A stretch of 19,360 bases of DNA, from assembly GCA_035518775.1 (NCBI GenBank), contig DATIXH010000148.1, positions 1-19,360 of the forward strand. Reading direction: 5' to 3'. The first letter of the stretch is position 1. Each line of letters begins with the position of its first letter. The position numbers and the translations under genes are program-made. The notes below the pieces were generated by a model that saw only the letters and a program-made list of their open reading frames with translations, ran no database searches and was not told the DNA's origin. Origin of the DNA: JBGPEQ01 sp035518775 (lineage in GTDB: Bacteria > Pseudomonadota > Alphaproteobacteria > Dongiales > Dongiaceae). This document shows positions 1 through 7,271 of this stretch, piece by piece.

Positions 1-731
1 GCCGTCGCCCCGGCCTCCTGCATGTGATAGCCGGAGATCGAGATCGAATTGAACTTCGGCATATTCTTCGCCGTGTAGGCGATGATGTCGGCCACGATAC
101 GCATCGAGGGCGCCGGCGGATAGATGTAGGTGTTGCGGACCATGAACTCCTTGAGGATGTCGTTCTGGATCGTGCCCGCCAGCTTCGCCTGCGGCACGCC
201 CTGCTCCTCGGCCGCGACGATGTAGCCGGCCAGCACCGGCAGCACCGCCCCGTTCATGGTCATGGATACGCTCATGCGATCGAGCGGGATGCCGTCGAAG
301 AGGATCTTCATGTCCTCGACGGAATCGATGGCGACGCCGGCCTTGCCGACGTCCCCGACCACGCGCGGATGATCGGAGTCGTAGCCGCGATGGGTGGCGA
401 GGTCGAACGCGACCGAGAGGCCCATCTGGCCCTGCGCCAAGTTCCGACGATAGAACGCGTTCGACTCCTCGGCCGTGGAGAAGCCGGCATACTGCCGGAC
501 CGTCCAGGGACGGTTGGCATACATCGTGGCGCGCGGTCCACGCACGAATGGCGGGAAGCCGGGGAGCCCCGCCACATGCTCCAGTTGCGCCAAGTCGGCG
601 GCCGTGTAGAGCGGCTTGACGGCGATGCCCTCCGGCGTCTGCCAGGTCAGCGATCCGGACGATCGGCCGCCGAGTTCGCGGCCCGCGAGGGCTTCCCAGT
701 CGGCCATCGTGGGATTGGCAAACTTCCTCAC
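1..731 (-). CDS. Methylmalonyl-CoA mutase, large subunit (N-terminal 243 residues, runs off the window)
   Basis: This adenosylcobalamin-dependent mutase interconverts (R)-methylmalonyl-CoA and succinyl-CoA in propionate, odd-chain and branched-chain catabolism in the cytoplasm. The visible part is the N-terminal substrate-binding TIM-barrel half. It has the signature TPEGIAVKPLYTAADL near residues 32-47, RPWTVRQYAGFSTAEESN near 74-91 (its Tyr81 matches the active-site Tyr89 of the Propionibacterium enzyme), and FNSISISGYHMQEAGAT at 227-243 carrying the active-site Tyr-His pair. The reading frame is open to the window edge, so the B12-binding domain lies outside. I chose the GTG at 731, giving VRKFANPTMADWEALAGREL, because GGGAG sits about 6 nt upstream. 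An in-frame ATG at 707 is the alternative. It is divergent from the PLP-enzyme gene at 839. The family assignment is firm; the start is moderately certain. Confidence 0.93.
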   Translation of the reverse strand, partial: MRKFANPTMADWEALAGRELGGRSSGSLTWQTPEGIAVKPLYTAADLAQLEHVAGLPGFPPFVRGPRATMYANRPWTVRQYAGFSTAEESNAFYRRNLAQGQMGLSVAFDLATHRGYDSDHPRVVGDVGKAGVAIDSVEDMKILFDGIPLDRMSVSMTMNGAVLPVLAGYIVAAEEQGVPQAKLAGTIQNDILKEFMVRNTYIYPPAPSMRIVADIIAYTAKNMPKFNSISISGYHMQEAGAT

Positions 732-762
732 CAACCGCTCCCACCCAATTGATTCGCCGAAG

Positions 763-790
763 TATATAGGAGTGGGCCGCCGGGCGTCCA
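763..790 (-). promoter_or_regulatory. Candidate sigma-70-like promoter of the methylmalonyl-CoA mutase gene
   Basis: On the minus strand a TGGACG element (785-790) is followed after 16 bp by TATATA (763-768), about 32 bp before the GTG start at 731. The TATATA lies in the only AT-rich patch of the 107-bp divergent intergenic region. The call rests only on resemblance to the consensus. Confidence 0.35.
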
Positions 791-838
791 TGCAACGGTC
801 GGGTTGGAGAGCCGAGAATCGCACCTTAGGATTGGGGG

Positions 839-2038
839 ATGTCCGACACCCTCTCTGCCACTCCCCCCGCCCCTGCCGCCGGAGAGACCGGCATCCCCTA
901 CGGCCGTGCCCTGCGGACGCTGTTCCGACTCGACGAGGCCGCCACCTTTCTTAACCATGGCAGCTTCGGCCTGACGCCGCTGGCCGTGTTGGCGGCCCAG
1001 GAGGCGCTTCGTCAGGAAATGGAACGGCAGCCCGTGCAGTTCCTGTCTCGCACGAACCTGCAGCCGCGGCTGCGGGCAGCGGCAGCTGAGCTGGCGTCTT
1101 TTCTAGGCGCTATGGGTGACGATCTGGCGTTCGTCGACAATGCCACCACCGGCGCAAATGCGGTGCTGCGGTCATTCCCCCTGAAACCCGGCGACGAGGT
1201 GCTGATCACGGATCACACCTACCCGGCAGTGCGCAACGCGGTCCGCTTCGTTTGCGAGCGCACCGGCGCCCGGATCGTCGAGGCGAAGCTGCGATTTCCG
1301 GCCGAAAGCCCGGACGGCATCGTGGCCGCGGTGACGGCGGCGCTCACGGAGCGCACGCGGCTGGCGGTGTTCGATCTGATCAGCTCGGCCAGTGCCATCG
1401 TCATGCCGGTCCCGGCTCTGGCCCGCGCCTGCCGGGACGCCGGCGCCCCCGTGCTGGTCGACGCCGCCCACGGGCCCGGTATGGTGGACCTCGACCTGCC
1501 GGCCCTGGGGGCCGACTGGGTGACCGGAAACGCCCACAAATGGCTGTTCGCGCCGAAAGGCTGCGCCCTGCTATGGGCGAGCAAGACGGCCCAGCAAACC
1601 CTGCACCCGACGGTGATCTCCCATGGCTTCGAACAGGGCTTCACCAACGAGTTCGACTGGACGGGTACGCGCGACCCGACGGCGTGGCTCGCCCTGCCCT
1701 CCGCTCTCGCCTTTTACCGGTCGATGGGCGATGGCGCGTTGCGCTCCCGCAACCATGCCCTGGCGGTCACAGCCGCCGAACTCATGGCCAAACGCTGGCG
1801 CACGGAGGTCGGCGCCCCTGCCGAGATGCTCGGTGCGATGGCCGTGGTGCGGCTACCCGGTCGGCATCCGGGCACGCCAGCGGCGGCCCAGGCAATTCAC
1901 GACCAACTGTGGCAAAAATGCCACATCGAGGTTCCCGTGATGTCTCTGGAACAGACCTTGTGGGTGCGAATTTCCGCCCAAATTTACAATGACTTAGACG
2001 ACTATCAGCAGCTTGTGGCAGGAATCGCCGACTCGTGA
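839..2038 (+). CDS. PLP-dependent class V aminotransferase-fold enzyme (isopenicillin N epimerase / cysteine desulfurase-like)
   Basis: This 399-aa fold-type-I PLP enzyme belongs to the class V aminotransferase superfamily, and its closest look is to the isopenicillin-N-epimerase-like branch. Visible features are LNHGSFGLTP at 38-47, FVDNATTGANAVLRS around 98-112 (phosphate-binding turn), VLVDAAHGPG at 205-214 with Asp208 to contact the PLP pyridine nitrogen and His211, and NAHKWLFAPKG at 231-241 with Lys234 as the Schiff-base lysine. A C-terminal small domain follows. The length fits the family. These proteins are often annotated as epimerases, but beta-lactam biosynthesis is not implied. 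The real substrate could be an amino acid for transamination, racemisation or C-S lyase chemistry, and the sequence does not decide it. The start ATG at 839 has AGGA about 8 nt upstream. The gene stands alone, and the next plus-strand gene follows after 79 bp. Confidence 0.85.
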   Translation: MSDTLSATPPAPAAGETGIPYGRALRTLFRLDEAATFLNHGSFGLTPLAVLAAQEALRQEMERQPVQFLSRTNLQPRLRAAAAELASFLGAMGDDLAFVDNATTGANAVLRSFPLKPGDEVLITDHTYPAVRNAVRFVCERTGARIVEAKLRFPAESPDGIVAAVTAALTERTRLAVFDLISSASAIVMPVPALARACRDAGAPVLVDAAHGPGMVDLDLPALGADWVTGNAHKWLFAPKGCALLWASKTAQQTLHPTVISHGFEQGFTNEFDWTGTRDPTAWLALPSALAFYRSMGDGALRSRNHALAVTAAELMAKRWRTEVGAPAEMLGAMAVVRLPGRHPGTPAAAQAIHDQLWQKCHIEVPVMSLEQTLWVRISAQIYNDLDDYQQLVAGIADS

Positions 2039-2054
2039 CCACAGTCACTGCGGC

Positions 2055-2092
2055 TTAGGCCCGCTTTAGGGTATCTAGGGTTCAATTTAGAG
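2055..2092 (+). promoter_or_regulatory. Helically phased TTAGGG-like direct repeats upstream of the first lipoprotein gene
   Basis: Four related hexamer-like motifs occur in the short gap before the lipoprotein: TTAGG at 2055, TTAGGG at 2066, CTAGGG at 2075 and TTAGAG at 2087. Their spacing of 9-12 bp is about one helical turn. TATCTA at 2073-2078 could be a -10 element inside the array. This could be an operator for a protein binding one DNA face, or a chance pattern. Confidence 0.25.
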
Positions 2093-2117
2093 CGTCGCTC
2101 CATGCTGCGTGGACGAG

Positions 2118-2570
2118 ATGGCTGCAACCCGACCCCTGCGAAGTGGATTGTCCGCCCTGGCGCTGCTGCTCGTCAGCTGCCTGCTCGGTGGCTGCGGCAC
2201 CAACGTTCAGTGGCTGCTTGCGGAACAGGGCCGTCTCACCCCCGAGGCCGACCGCCTGGCGTCGGCGGCCGAGCCACTCGGCACCGGCCTCGAGAAGCCG
2301 GTCTATGACGCAGAAGATGCTCAGCTCGAGGCCTGCCGCTTCCTGACCGAGGCGACGGTCGAGCGGATGCAGCAACAGGATCCAAGCTTCGGCCAGCAGT
2401 TCGTCTCCGATCTGTCGGAGGTCGTGGTGCTGTTGGTCCCGGTCGAGCCGGTGGAACGCTGCGCCGACTCGATCCACGCCTACCGGGATTCCATCGCCCA
2501 GCTCGAGCGCGAGCTGGTCAAGCTCGGCGTCGTCGCGGGAACGGCGACGGGGCCGGGCGGCAGCAGCTGA
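2118..2570 (+). CDS. Small outer-membrane-type lipoprotein, paralogue A (unknown function)
   Basis: I do not recognise a named family for this 150-aa lipoprotein. It starts with a signal peptide (basic n-region, then LSALALLLVS) ending in the lipobox LLGGC, with lipidated Cys26. Residue +2 is Gly, so outer-membrane sorting is expected. The mature part has CGTNVQWLL at 26-34, VYDAEDAQLEAC at 62-73, DPSFG at 88-92 and LVPVEPVERCADSIHAYRDS at 106-125. Cys73 and Cys115 are also present in the paralogue at 7302-7733, so a disulfide is possible. The N-terminal half of the mature protein and the C-terminal tail look helical and rich in Glu/Gln. I chose ATG 2118 because it gives a compact signal peptide; a GTG at 2109 is in frame. 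The gene converges on the large RTX gene with 46 bp between the stops. Confidence 0.75.
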   Translation: MAATRPLRSGLSALALLLVSCLLGGCGTNVQWLLAEQGRLTPEADRLASAAEPLGTGLEKPVYDAEDAQLEACRFLTEATVERMQQQDPSFGQQFVSDLSEVVVLLVPVEPVERCADSIHAYRDSIAQLERELVKLGVVAGTATGPGGSS

Positions 2571-2578
2571 GCCGCTGC

Positions 2579-2601
2579 CGCCGCGGCGCAACCCCGCGGC
2601 G
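2579..2601. terminator. GC-rich hairpin between convergent genes
   Basis: Perfect 8-bp arms CGCCGCGG (2579-2586) and CCGCGGCG (2594-2601) enclose a 7-nt loop in the gap between the lipoprotein stop (2570) and the RTX stop (2617). A second small inverted repeat, AAGGG/CCCTT, follows before 2619. There is no clean T-tract on either strand, so it may be a weak or bidirectional terminator, or only a 3'-end stabiliser. Confidence 0.4.
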
Positions 2602-2616
2602 AGAAGGGCCTTTCCC

Positions 2617-5600
2617 TTAGACTGCCAGGACGTCGTTGGGGTGGAGCGAAGCGGCGGAAACGCCCTGAAGCACCACCAGCGTCTGGAAGCTGTTGCCACC
2701 GCCGTTCTGGTCGACTTGAACGATGGTGTCCGCCCCCGACTGCACGAACCGTACGAAGCCGCCGTTCACGGCGTCCTGGCCGCCATGGACGCAACAGCCC
2801 TGCAGGAGATCGCCGATGTCGATGACGTCGCCCTTGCCGAAGTCGGTGATCTTGTCTCCGCCTTCGTTGATGTTGTCGTAGACGAAGCGGTCGTTTCCGG
2901 CGCCACCGGTCAAGGTGTCGGCGCCGCGGCCGCCCTCGATCCAGTCGTTGCCGTTGCCGCCAACGAGCAGATCGTTGCCGCTGCCGCCGAAGAGCCGGTC
3001 GTTGTCGTCGCCGCCGTTGAGATTGTCGTTGCCGTCGGCGCCATCCAGCCGATCCTGGCCCTTGCCGCCCGACAAGCTGTCGTTGCCGGAGTCGCCGGCC
3101 AGCTGGTCGTTGCCGGCGTCGCCCGACAGGCTGTCGTCGTTCGATCCACCACTCATCCGATCGTCGCCATCGCCGCCGAATAGAGTGTCGTTGCCGGAGT
3201 CGCCGTACAGGCGGTCGTTGCCCTTGTCACCGGACAGGCTGTCGTTACCGCTGTCGCCGTGCATCCAATCGTTGTCGTCGCCGCCGAACAGCCGGTCGTT
3301 GCCGCTGTCGCCATCCATATTGTCCCGGCCGGTACCGCCGGACATGGCGTCGTCGCCGCCGCCGCCGTGCATCACGTCGTTGCCGTTGTCGCCGGTCATC
3401 GAATCGTTGCCGAGACCGCCGGACAGATAGTCGTTGCCGTTGTCGCCGGTGATGGTGTCGTGGCCGCCGGTGCCCCAGACCTGGTCGTTGCCGTCGCCGC
3501 CGTGCAGAACGTCGCTGCCCGCGGCCTTCGTGTGCACCTGCACGGTCGTGCTGACGGACTCGGTGTCGACGGCACCGCTGTCGGCATCATGGTCCGTCGC
3601 CGTCGCCGTCACGGTCAGCGCGAAGTCCTTCGTCCCCGGCGGGAACAGGATCTGCAAGCCGGCGAGCTGGGCGGCCGTCAGCGTCCAGCTGCCGTCAGCG
3701 TTGTGCGTTCCGGCCGACAGCCAGGCCTGGGACGGCATTCCCGCCACGCGCACACTCAGCGTCTCCGAGCCATCGAGATCCGTGAGGCCGGCGCTGATGG
3801 TCACCGGCGCCGACGATGGACGCGGGTTGCGATCGCCGACGATGATGTCGTCGCCCTTGCCGCCTGACAGCGTGTCGCTGCCGGCGCCGCCGTAGAGTCG
3901 GTCGCCCCAGTTCGTGCCATTGCGCACGATGCCCGCGGCCGTGACCGTCGTCGGCGTCACCACCGACAAGGTCGGCGCATCGGCAACGGCGGCCACCTTC
4001 ACCGGCAAATCCATGGTCGCCGAACCGCCCGGCCCGGTGGCCGTAACCGTGAGATCGAAGTCGGCGCCGCTGTTCTTCGGCGGGGTCAGCTTCAGATTGG
4101 TCAGCTGAGCAATAGTCAGAGACCAGGCGCCGCCACCCAAATTGGTGCCGGCGGAGAGCGTCGCGCCGGCCGGCACGCCGGAGATGGTAATCGACACATC
4201 CTTTGCGCTGTACCCCTCCGGAACAGTGCAAACGATCGAGAGGGGGATCTTTGTGTCTTCGTTGCCGACGACGGGCGCGTCGCCGAGCTCGGGAGCCGTT
4301 CCGCCGTCGGAGACAACGTTGACGGAGACCGTCGCGTTGGCCTGGCCGCCATGTCCGTCGGACACCGTGTAGACGAAGCTGGCCGGACCGTCGTAGCCGG
4401 CCGTCGGCGTGAAGGTAATGTCGCCGTCGGAGTTGCGCGTGACCGTGCCATGGGTGGCGCTGCCGACGCTGACGATCGAGAGGGCGTCGCCGTCGGGGTC
4501 GCTGTCGTTGGCTAGCAGGTCAGCCGGCGCCAGCACGATCGGCGTGTTGGTGGCCGTCTCGACGCTGTCGGGGCTGGGGGCCGGTGCGTCGTTGGCGGCG
4601 TTCACGCTGACGTTCACGGTCGCCGTGGCCGTCCCGCCCTGGCCGTCGCTCACGGTATAAGTGAAGCTGGCCGGACCGTTGTAGTTGGAGGCCGGCGTGA
4701 ACACGACGTTGCCGTTGTTCAGCGTCACCGAGCCGTGTGTGGCGCCGCCGACGCCCGTGATCGACAGCGTGTTGCCGTCGACATCGGAATCGTTGCCCAG
4801 CAGCGTGGCGGGCGCGATCACGAGCGGCGTATCCTCGGTCGCGGTGACCGAGTCGTTGGCACCCACGGGGGCGTCGTTGACCGCCTGAACGTTGACGGTG
4901 ACGGTCGCCGTCGATGTGCCGCCCTGGCCGTCGCTCGCGGTATAGGTGAAGCTGGCGGGGCCGTTGTAGTTCGCCGCCGGCGTGAACACGACGTTGCCGT
5001 TGCTCAGCGTCACCGAGCCGTGTGTGGCGGCGCCGACGCTCATGATCGACAGCGTATTGCCATCGACGTCCGAATCGTTGCCCAGCAGCGTGGCCGGCGT
5101 GATGACGAGCGGCGTGTCCTCGGTCGCCATCACGGTGTCATTGGCCGTGACCGGCGCGTCGTTGACGGCCGTCACGTTGACGTTGACGGTCGCCGTGGAC
5201 GTGCCGCCCTGGCCGTCGCTGACTGTGTAGGTGAAGCTGGCTGGGCCGTTGTAGTTCGCCGCCGGCGTGAACACGACGTTGCCGTTGCTCAGCGTCACCG
5301 AGCCGTGCGTGGCGCCGCCGACGCTCATGATCGACAGCGTGTTGTTGTCCGGGTCGGTGTCGTTGCCCAGCAGCGTGGCCGGCGCGATGACCAGCGGCGT
5401 GTCTTCGGTCGCCGTCACCGCATCGTTGTTCGCCACGGGAGCGTCGTTGACCGCCCCGACGGTGACATTGACCGTCGCCGTGGATGTGCCGCCCTGGCCG
5501 TCGCTGATCGTGTAGGTGAAGCTGGCCGGGCCGCTGTAGTTGGCGGTCGGCGTGAACGTGATCGTGCCGTTGCTGAGTGCGACGCTGCCGGACGTTGCAT

Positions 5601-6891
5601 TGCCGACGCCAGTGACGGTCAGCGCATTTCCATCGACGTCCGTGTCGTTCCCCAGCAGGGCGGCCGCGGCGAACACCAGCGGCGTGTCCTCGCTCGTGGT
5701 CATGGAGTCGCTGCCGGCGATCGGAGCATCGTTGACCGGCGTGACGTTGACATTCACCGTGGCGGTCGTGCTGCCGCCCTGGCCGTCGCCCACCGTGTAG
5801 GTGAAGCTGGCGGCGCCGTTGTAGTTGGCATCCGGCGTGAACACGACGTTGCCGCCGCTGAGCGCGACCGTGCCATGCGTCGCGTCGCCGACGCTGCCGA
5901 TCGTCAGGGCGTTGCCCTCGACGTCGCTGTCGTTGGCGAGCAGCGTTGCAGGCGCGATGACGAGCGGCGTGTCCTCGGTCGCGGTCAACGAATCGGGGCC
6001 CGCCACCGGCGCGTCATTCACCGCCGTCACGTCGACGGTCACGGTCGCGGTGGCGGTGCCGCCGTGGCCGTCGCTGACCGTGTAGCTGAAGCTGGCCTGG
6101 CCGTTGTAGTTCGCGGCCGGCGTGAAGACGACGTTGCCGGATCCGTCGATGGAAACCGTGCCGTGCACGGCATTGCCGACCGCGCTCACCGTCAGGGCGT
6201 CGCCATCGATGTCGGTATCGTTGCCCGTAAGGGTCGCCGGCGCGATCACGACGGGCGTGTCCTCGCTCGTCGTGACGGTGTTGCTGGCGGCGACCGGCGC
6301 GTCGTTGACCGCGACCACGTCGACATCGACGGTCGCCGTGGCCGTCCCGCCGTGGCCGTCATCGACCGTGTAGCTGAAGCTGGCCGGGCCGTTGTAGTTG
6401 GGATTCGGCGTGAACACGACATTGCCGGACCCGTCGAGCGAAACGGTGCCGTTGACCGCATCGCTGACCGCCGTGATTGTGAGGGAATCGCCGTTGGAAT
6501 CCATGTCGTTCGACAGGAGGTCCGCCTGCGCCAGGACCAGCGGCGTGTCCTCGTTCGTGGAGACGGCATCGTCCACCGCCAGCGGCGGCGTGTTGCCGTC
6601 CTCGGAAACCACGCTGATGCTGACCGTCGTGGTCGACGTGCCGCCGTTGCCGTCGCTGATCGTGTATGTGAAGCTTGCCGGGCCGCTGTAGTTCGCCTCC
6701 GGCGTGATTTCGAACGAGTTGTCGGACGGCTGGAACTTCACCGTCACATGGTCGGCGTTTCCCCAGCCGGTGATGAAGAGAAAGTCGCCGTCGGCATCCG
6801 TATCGTTGCCGAGGAGATCGTCCTTCGAGACGACGACCGGCGTGTTCTCGAGTATCTCGAGAAGATCCGGATTGGCGACCGGCGAACTCAT
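2617..6891 (-). CDS. Large RTX / cadherin-like repeat protein, type I secreted (putative adhesin)
   Basis: This 1424-aa acidic, repetitive protein is probably exported by a type I secretion system and acts at the cell surface or in the medium. In order it has nine cadherin-like repeats of about 95 residues (1-864; consensus NDAPVA..D..T.EDTPLVIAPATLLGND.D.DG), a T1SS-143-like domain (about 865-985), three RTX nonamers (993-1023), a second T1SS-143-like domain (about 1024-1120), about 24 RTX nonamers (1125-1340; GNDxLxGGx type, calcium-binding beta-roll), and an 84-residue C-terminal domain of the T1SS C-terminal target kind (KITDFGKGDVIDIGDLL). There is no Sec signal peptide, as expected for T1SS cargo, and I see no enzymatic motif such as HExxH. 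The start ATG 6891 has a strong GGGAGGAG 3 nt upstream; the frame extends to 7017 but without a ribosome site. No secretion apparatus genes lie in the window. The adhesin or biofilm role is inferred from architecture. Confidence 0.92.
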   Translation of the reverse strand: MSSPVANPDLLEILENTPVVVSKDDLLGNDTDADGDFLFITGWGNADHVTVKFQPSDNSFEITPEANYSGPASFTYTISDGNGGTSTTTVSISVVSEDGNTPPLAVDDAVSTNEDTPLVLAQADLLSNDMDSNGDSLTITAVSDAVNGTVSLDGSGNVVFTPNPNYNGPASFSYTVDDGHGGTATATVDVDVVAVNDAPVAASNTVTTSEDTPVVIAPATLTGNDTDIDGDALTVSAVGNAVHGTVSIDGSGNVVFTPAANYNGQASFSYTVSDGHGGTATATVTVDVTAVNDAPVAGPDSLTATEDTPLVIAPATLLANDSDVEGNALTIGSVGDATHGTVALSGGNVVFTPDANYNGAASFTYTVGDGQGGSTTATVNVNVTPVNDAPIAGSDSMTTSEDTPLVFAAAALLGNDTDVDGNALTVTGVGNATSGSVALSNGTITFTPTANYSGPASFTYTISDGQGGTSTATVNVTVGAVNDAPVANNDAVTATEDTPLVIAPATLLGNDTDPDNNTLSIMSVGGATHGSVTLSNGNVVFTPAANYNGPASFTYTVSDGQGGTSTATVNVNVTAVNDAPVTANDTVMATEDTPLVITPATLLGNDSDVDGNTLSIMSVGAATHGSVTLSNGNVVFTPAANYNGPASFTYTASDGQGGTSTATVTVNVQAVNDAPVGANDSVTATEDTPLVIAPATLLGNDSDVDGNTLSITGVGGATHGSVTLNNGNVVFTPASNYNGPASFTYTVSDGQGGTATATVNVSVNAANDAPAPSPDSVETATNTPIVLAPADLLANDSDPDGDALSIVSVGSATHGTVTRNSDGDITFTPTAGYDGPASFVYTVSDGHGGQANATVSVNVVSDGGTAPELGDAPVVGNEDTKIPLSIVCTVPEGYSAKDVSITISGVPAGATLSAGTNLGGGAWSLTIAQLTNLKLTPPKNSGADFDLTVTATGPGGSATMDLPVKVAAVADAPTLSVVTPTTVTAAGIVRNGTNWGDRLYGGAGSDTLSGGKGDDIIVGDRNPRPSSAPVTISAGLTDLDGSETLSVRVAGMPSQAWLSAGTHNADGSWTLTAAQLAGLQILFPPGTKDFALTVTATATDHDADSGAVDTESVSTTVQVHTKAAGSDVLHGGDGNDQVWGTGGHDTITGDNGNDYLSGGLGNDSMTGDNGNDVMHGGGGDDAMSGGTGRDNMDGDSGNDRLFGGDDNDWMHGDSGNDSLSGDKGNDRLYGDSGNDTLFGGDGDDRMSGGSNDDSLSGDAGNDQLAGDSGNDSLSGGKGQDRLDGADGNDNLNGGDDNDRLFGGSGNDLLVGGNGNDWIEGGRGADTLTGGAGNDRFVYDNINEGGDKITDFGKGDVIDIGDLLQGCCVHGGQDAVNGGFVRFVQSGADTIVQVDQNGGGNSFQTLVVLQGVSAASLHPNDVLAV
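2872..3519 (-). repeat. RTX nonapeptide array (about 24 units of 27 nt)
   Basis: Residues 1125-1340 of the large protein form an uninterrupted run of 9-residue units such as GNDRLFGGD, GNDSLSGDK and GNDTLFGGD. This gives a 27-nt period in the DNA, seen on the plus strand as recurring tcgttgccg...tcgccg blocks. Each pair of units would form one calcium-binding turn of a parallel beta-roll. A few units are degenerate (GHDTITGDN, NDDSLSGDA, GADTLTGGA). Confidence 0.93.
3823..3915 (-). repeat. Short RTX block inserted between two T1SS-143-like domains
   Basis: Residues 993-1023 read TNWGDRLYGGAGSDTLSGGK followed by GDDIIVGDR, which is three RTX nonamers. They are separated from the main RTX array by about 100 residues of Ig-like sequence. 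They lie between ADAPTLSV, the usual join between successive T1SS-143-like units, and the next unit (APVTISAGLTDLDGSE). Confidence 0.85.
4300..6891 (-). repeat. Nine tandem cadherin-like repeats, 285-288 nt period
   Basis: Units (minus strand, first to last) lie at about 6592-6891, 6307-6591, 6019-6306, 5734-6018, 5449-5733, 5164-5448, 4879-5163, 4594-4878 and 4300-4593. The ggcgtga landmark recurs on the plus strand at 4406, 4694, 4979, 5264, 5549, 5834, 6119 and 6407, a spacing of 285 or 288 nt. Each unit holds an EDTP motif, a GNDxDxDG calcium-site-like loop, NYNGPASFTYT and SDGQGGT. The first unit is divergent, and the ninth has lost EDTP (TNTP). Confidence 0.95.
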
Positions 6892-6894
6892 GGG

Positions 6895-6903
6895 CTCCTC
6901 CCT
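6895..6903 (-). promoter_or_regulatory. Strong ribosome binding site of the RTX gene
   Basis: The minus strand reads GAGGGAGGAGCCC immediately before the ATG at 6891. This near-perfect Shine-Dalgarno fixes the start 42 codons inside the longest open frame and argues for efficient translation. Confidence 0.75.
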
Positions 6904-7055
6904 CTTTCCTTCCCACACCGTGCCGGTGGCGGCATCCCACGCCTCCGGCACGTCCACACACCGCGACGCGAATACGGCGGTGCGGCCCGGCTGGAGCCGA
7001 GCGCGAACCGCGATCACTCGTCACAAACAAATCTCGTTGTCGGGAAATTGCTTTG

Positions 7056-7090
7056 CTGATCGGTCGGCCTCGATGCGAGACCCCGATCAG
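7056..7090. promoter_or_regulatory. Inverted repeat in the RTX/lipoprotein intergenic region
   Basis: Perfect arms CTGATCGG (7056-7063) and CCGATCAG (7083-7090) enclose 19 nt that contain a nested CTCG-ATG-CGAG hairpin. It lies about 165 bp upstream of the RTX start, in the AT-rich part of the intergenic region. A GATCAG half-site recurs at 7125-7130. It could be a dimeric regulator's operator or an mRNA leader structure. Confidence 0.4.
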
Positions 7091-7254
7091 GAATAATGTC
7101 TTCGGCGAAATGTCGGCAATGATTGATCAGCACAGATGAAAGAAGCCGGAAGAAACATCCTGAACATGCGCGTAACCATCGCCCGGGCGGTCTCCAGCCG
7201 TGCCGATTAATAGTAAACTCGCGAGCATGCGCGGGATCGGCATCGCGCCGAGAT

Positions 7255-7271
7255 GCAAGGGGCACCCTTGC
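7255..7271 (+). other. Hairpin in the leader of lipoprotein B
   Basis: GCAAGGG (7255-7261) and CCCTTGC (7265-7271) form a perfect 7-bp stem with a GCA loop, ending 30 nt before the ATG at 7302. A smaller stem, TCGGC/GCCGA, sits just upstream. It may shape access to the ribosome site, or may have no role. Confidence 0.35.

Noticed and set aside
2872..3519. CRISPR-like regular 27-nt periodicity
   Set aside because: There are no constant repeats with unique spacers. The period is that of RTX nonapeptide codons in an open frame.
2617..6891. RTX protein as a serralysin-type metalloprotease or pore-forming toxin
   Set aside because: No HExxH zinc motif, no hydrophobic pore domain and no acyltransferase gene beside it. 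The bulk is cadherin-like repeats.
6892..7017. N-terminal extension of the RTX protein to 7017
   Set aside because: The 42 extra residues are Arg-rich and not repeat-like, and lack a ribosome site, while ATG 6891 has a near-perfect one.
4735..7059. 774-residue plus-strand open frame opposite the RTX gene
   Set aside because: It is the antisense shadow of the high-GC tandem repeats: Arg/Asp/Val/Gly-rich and low-complexity, it repeats with the 285-nt period and shows no family motifs.
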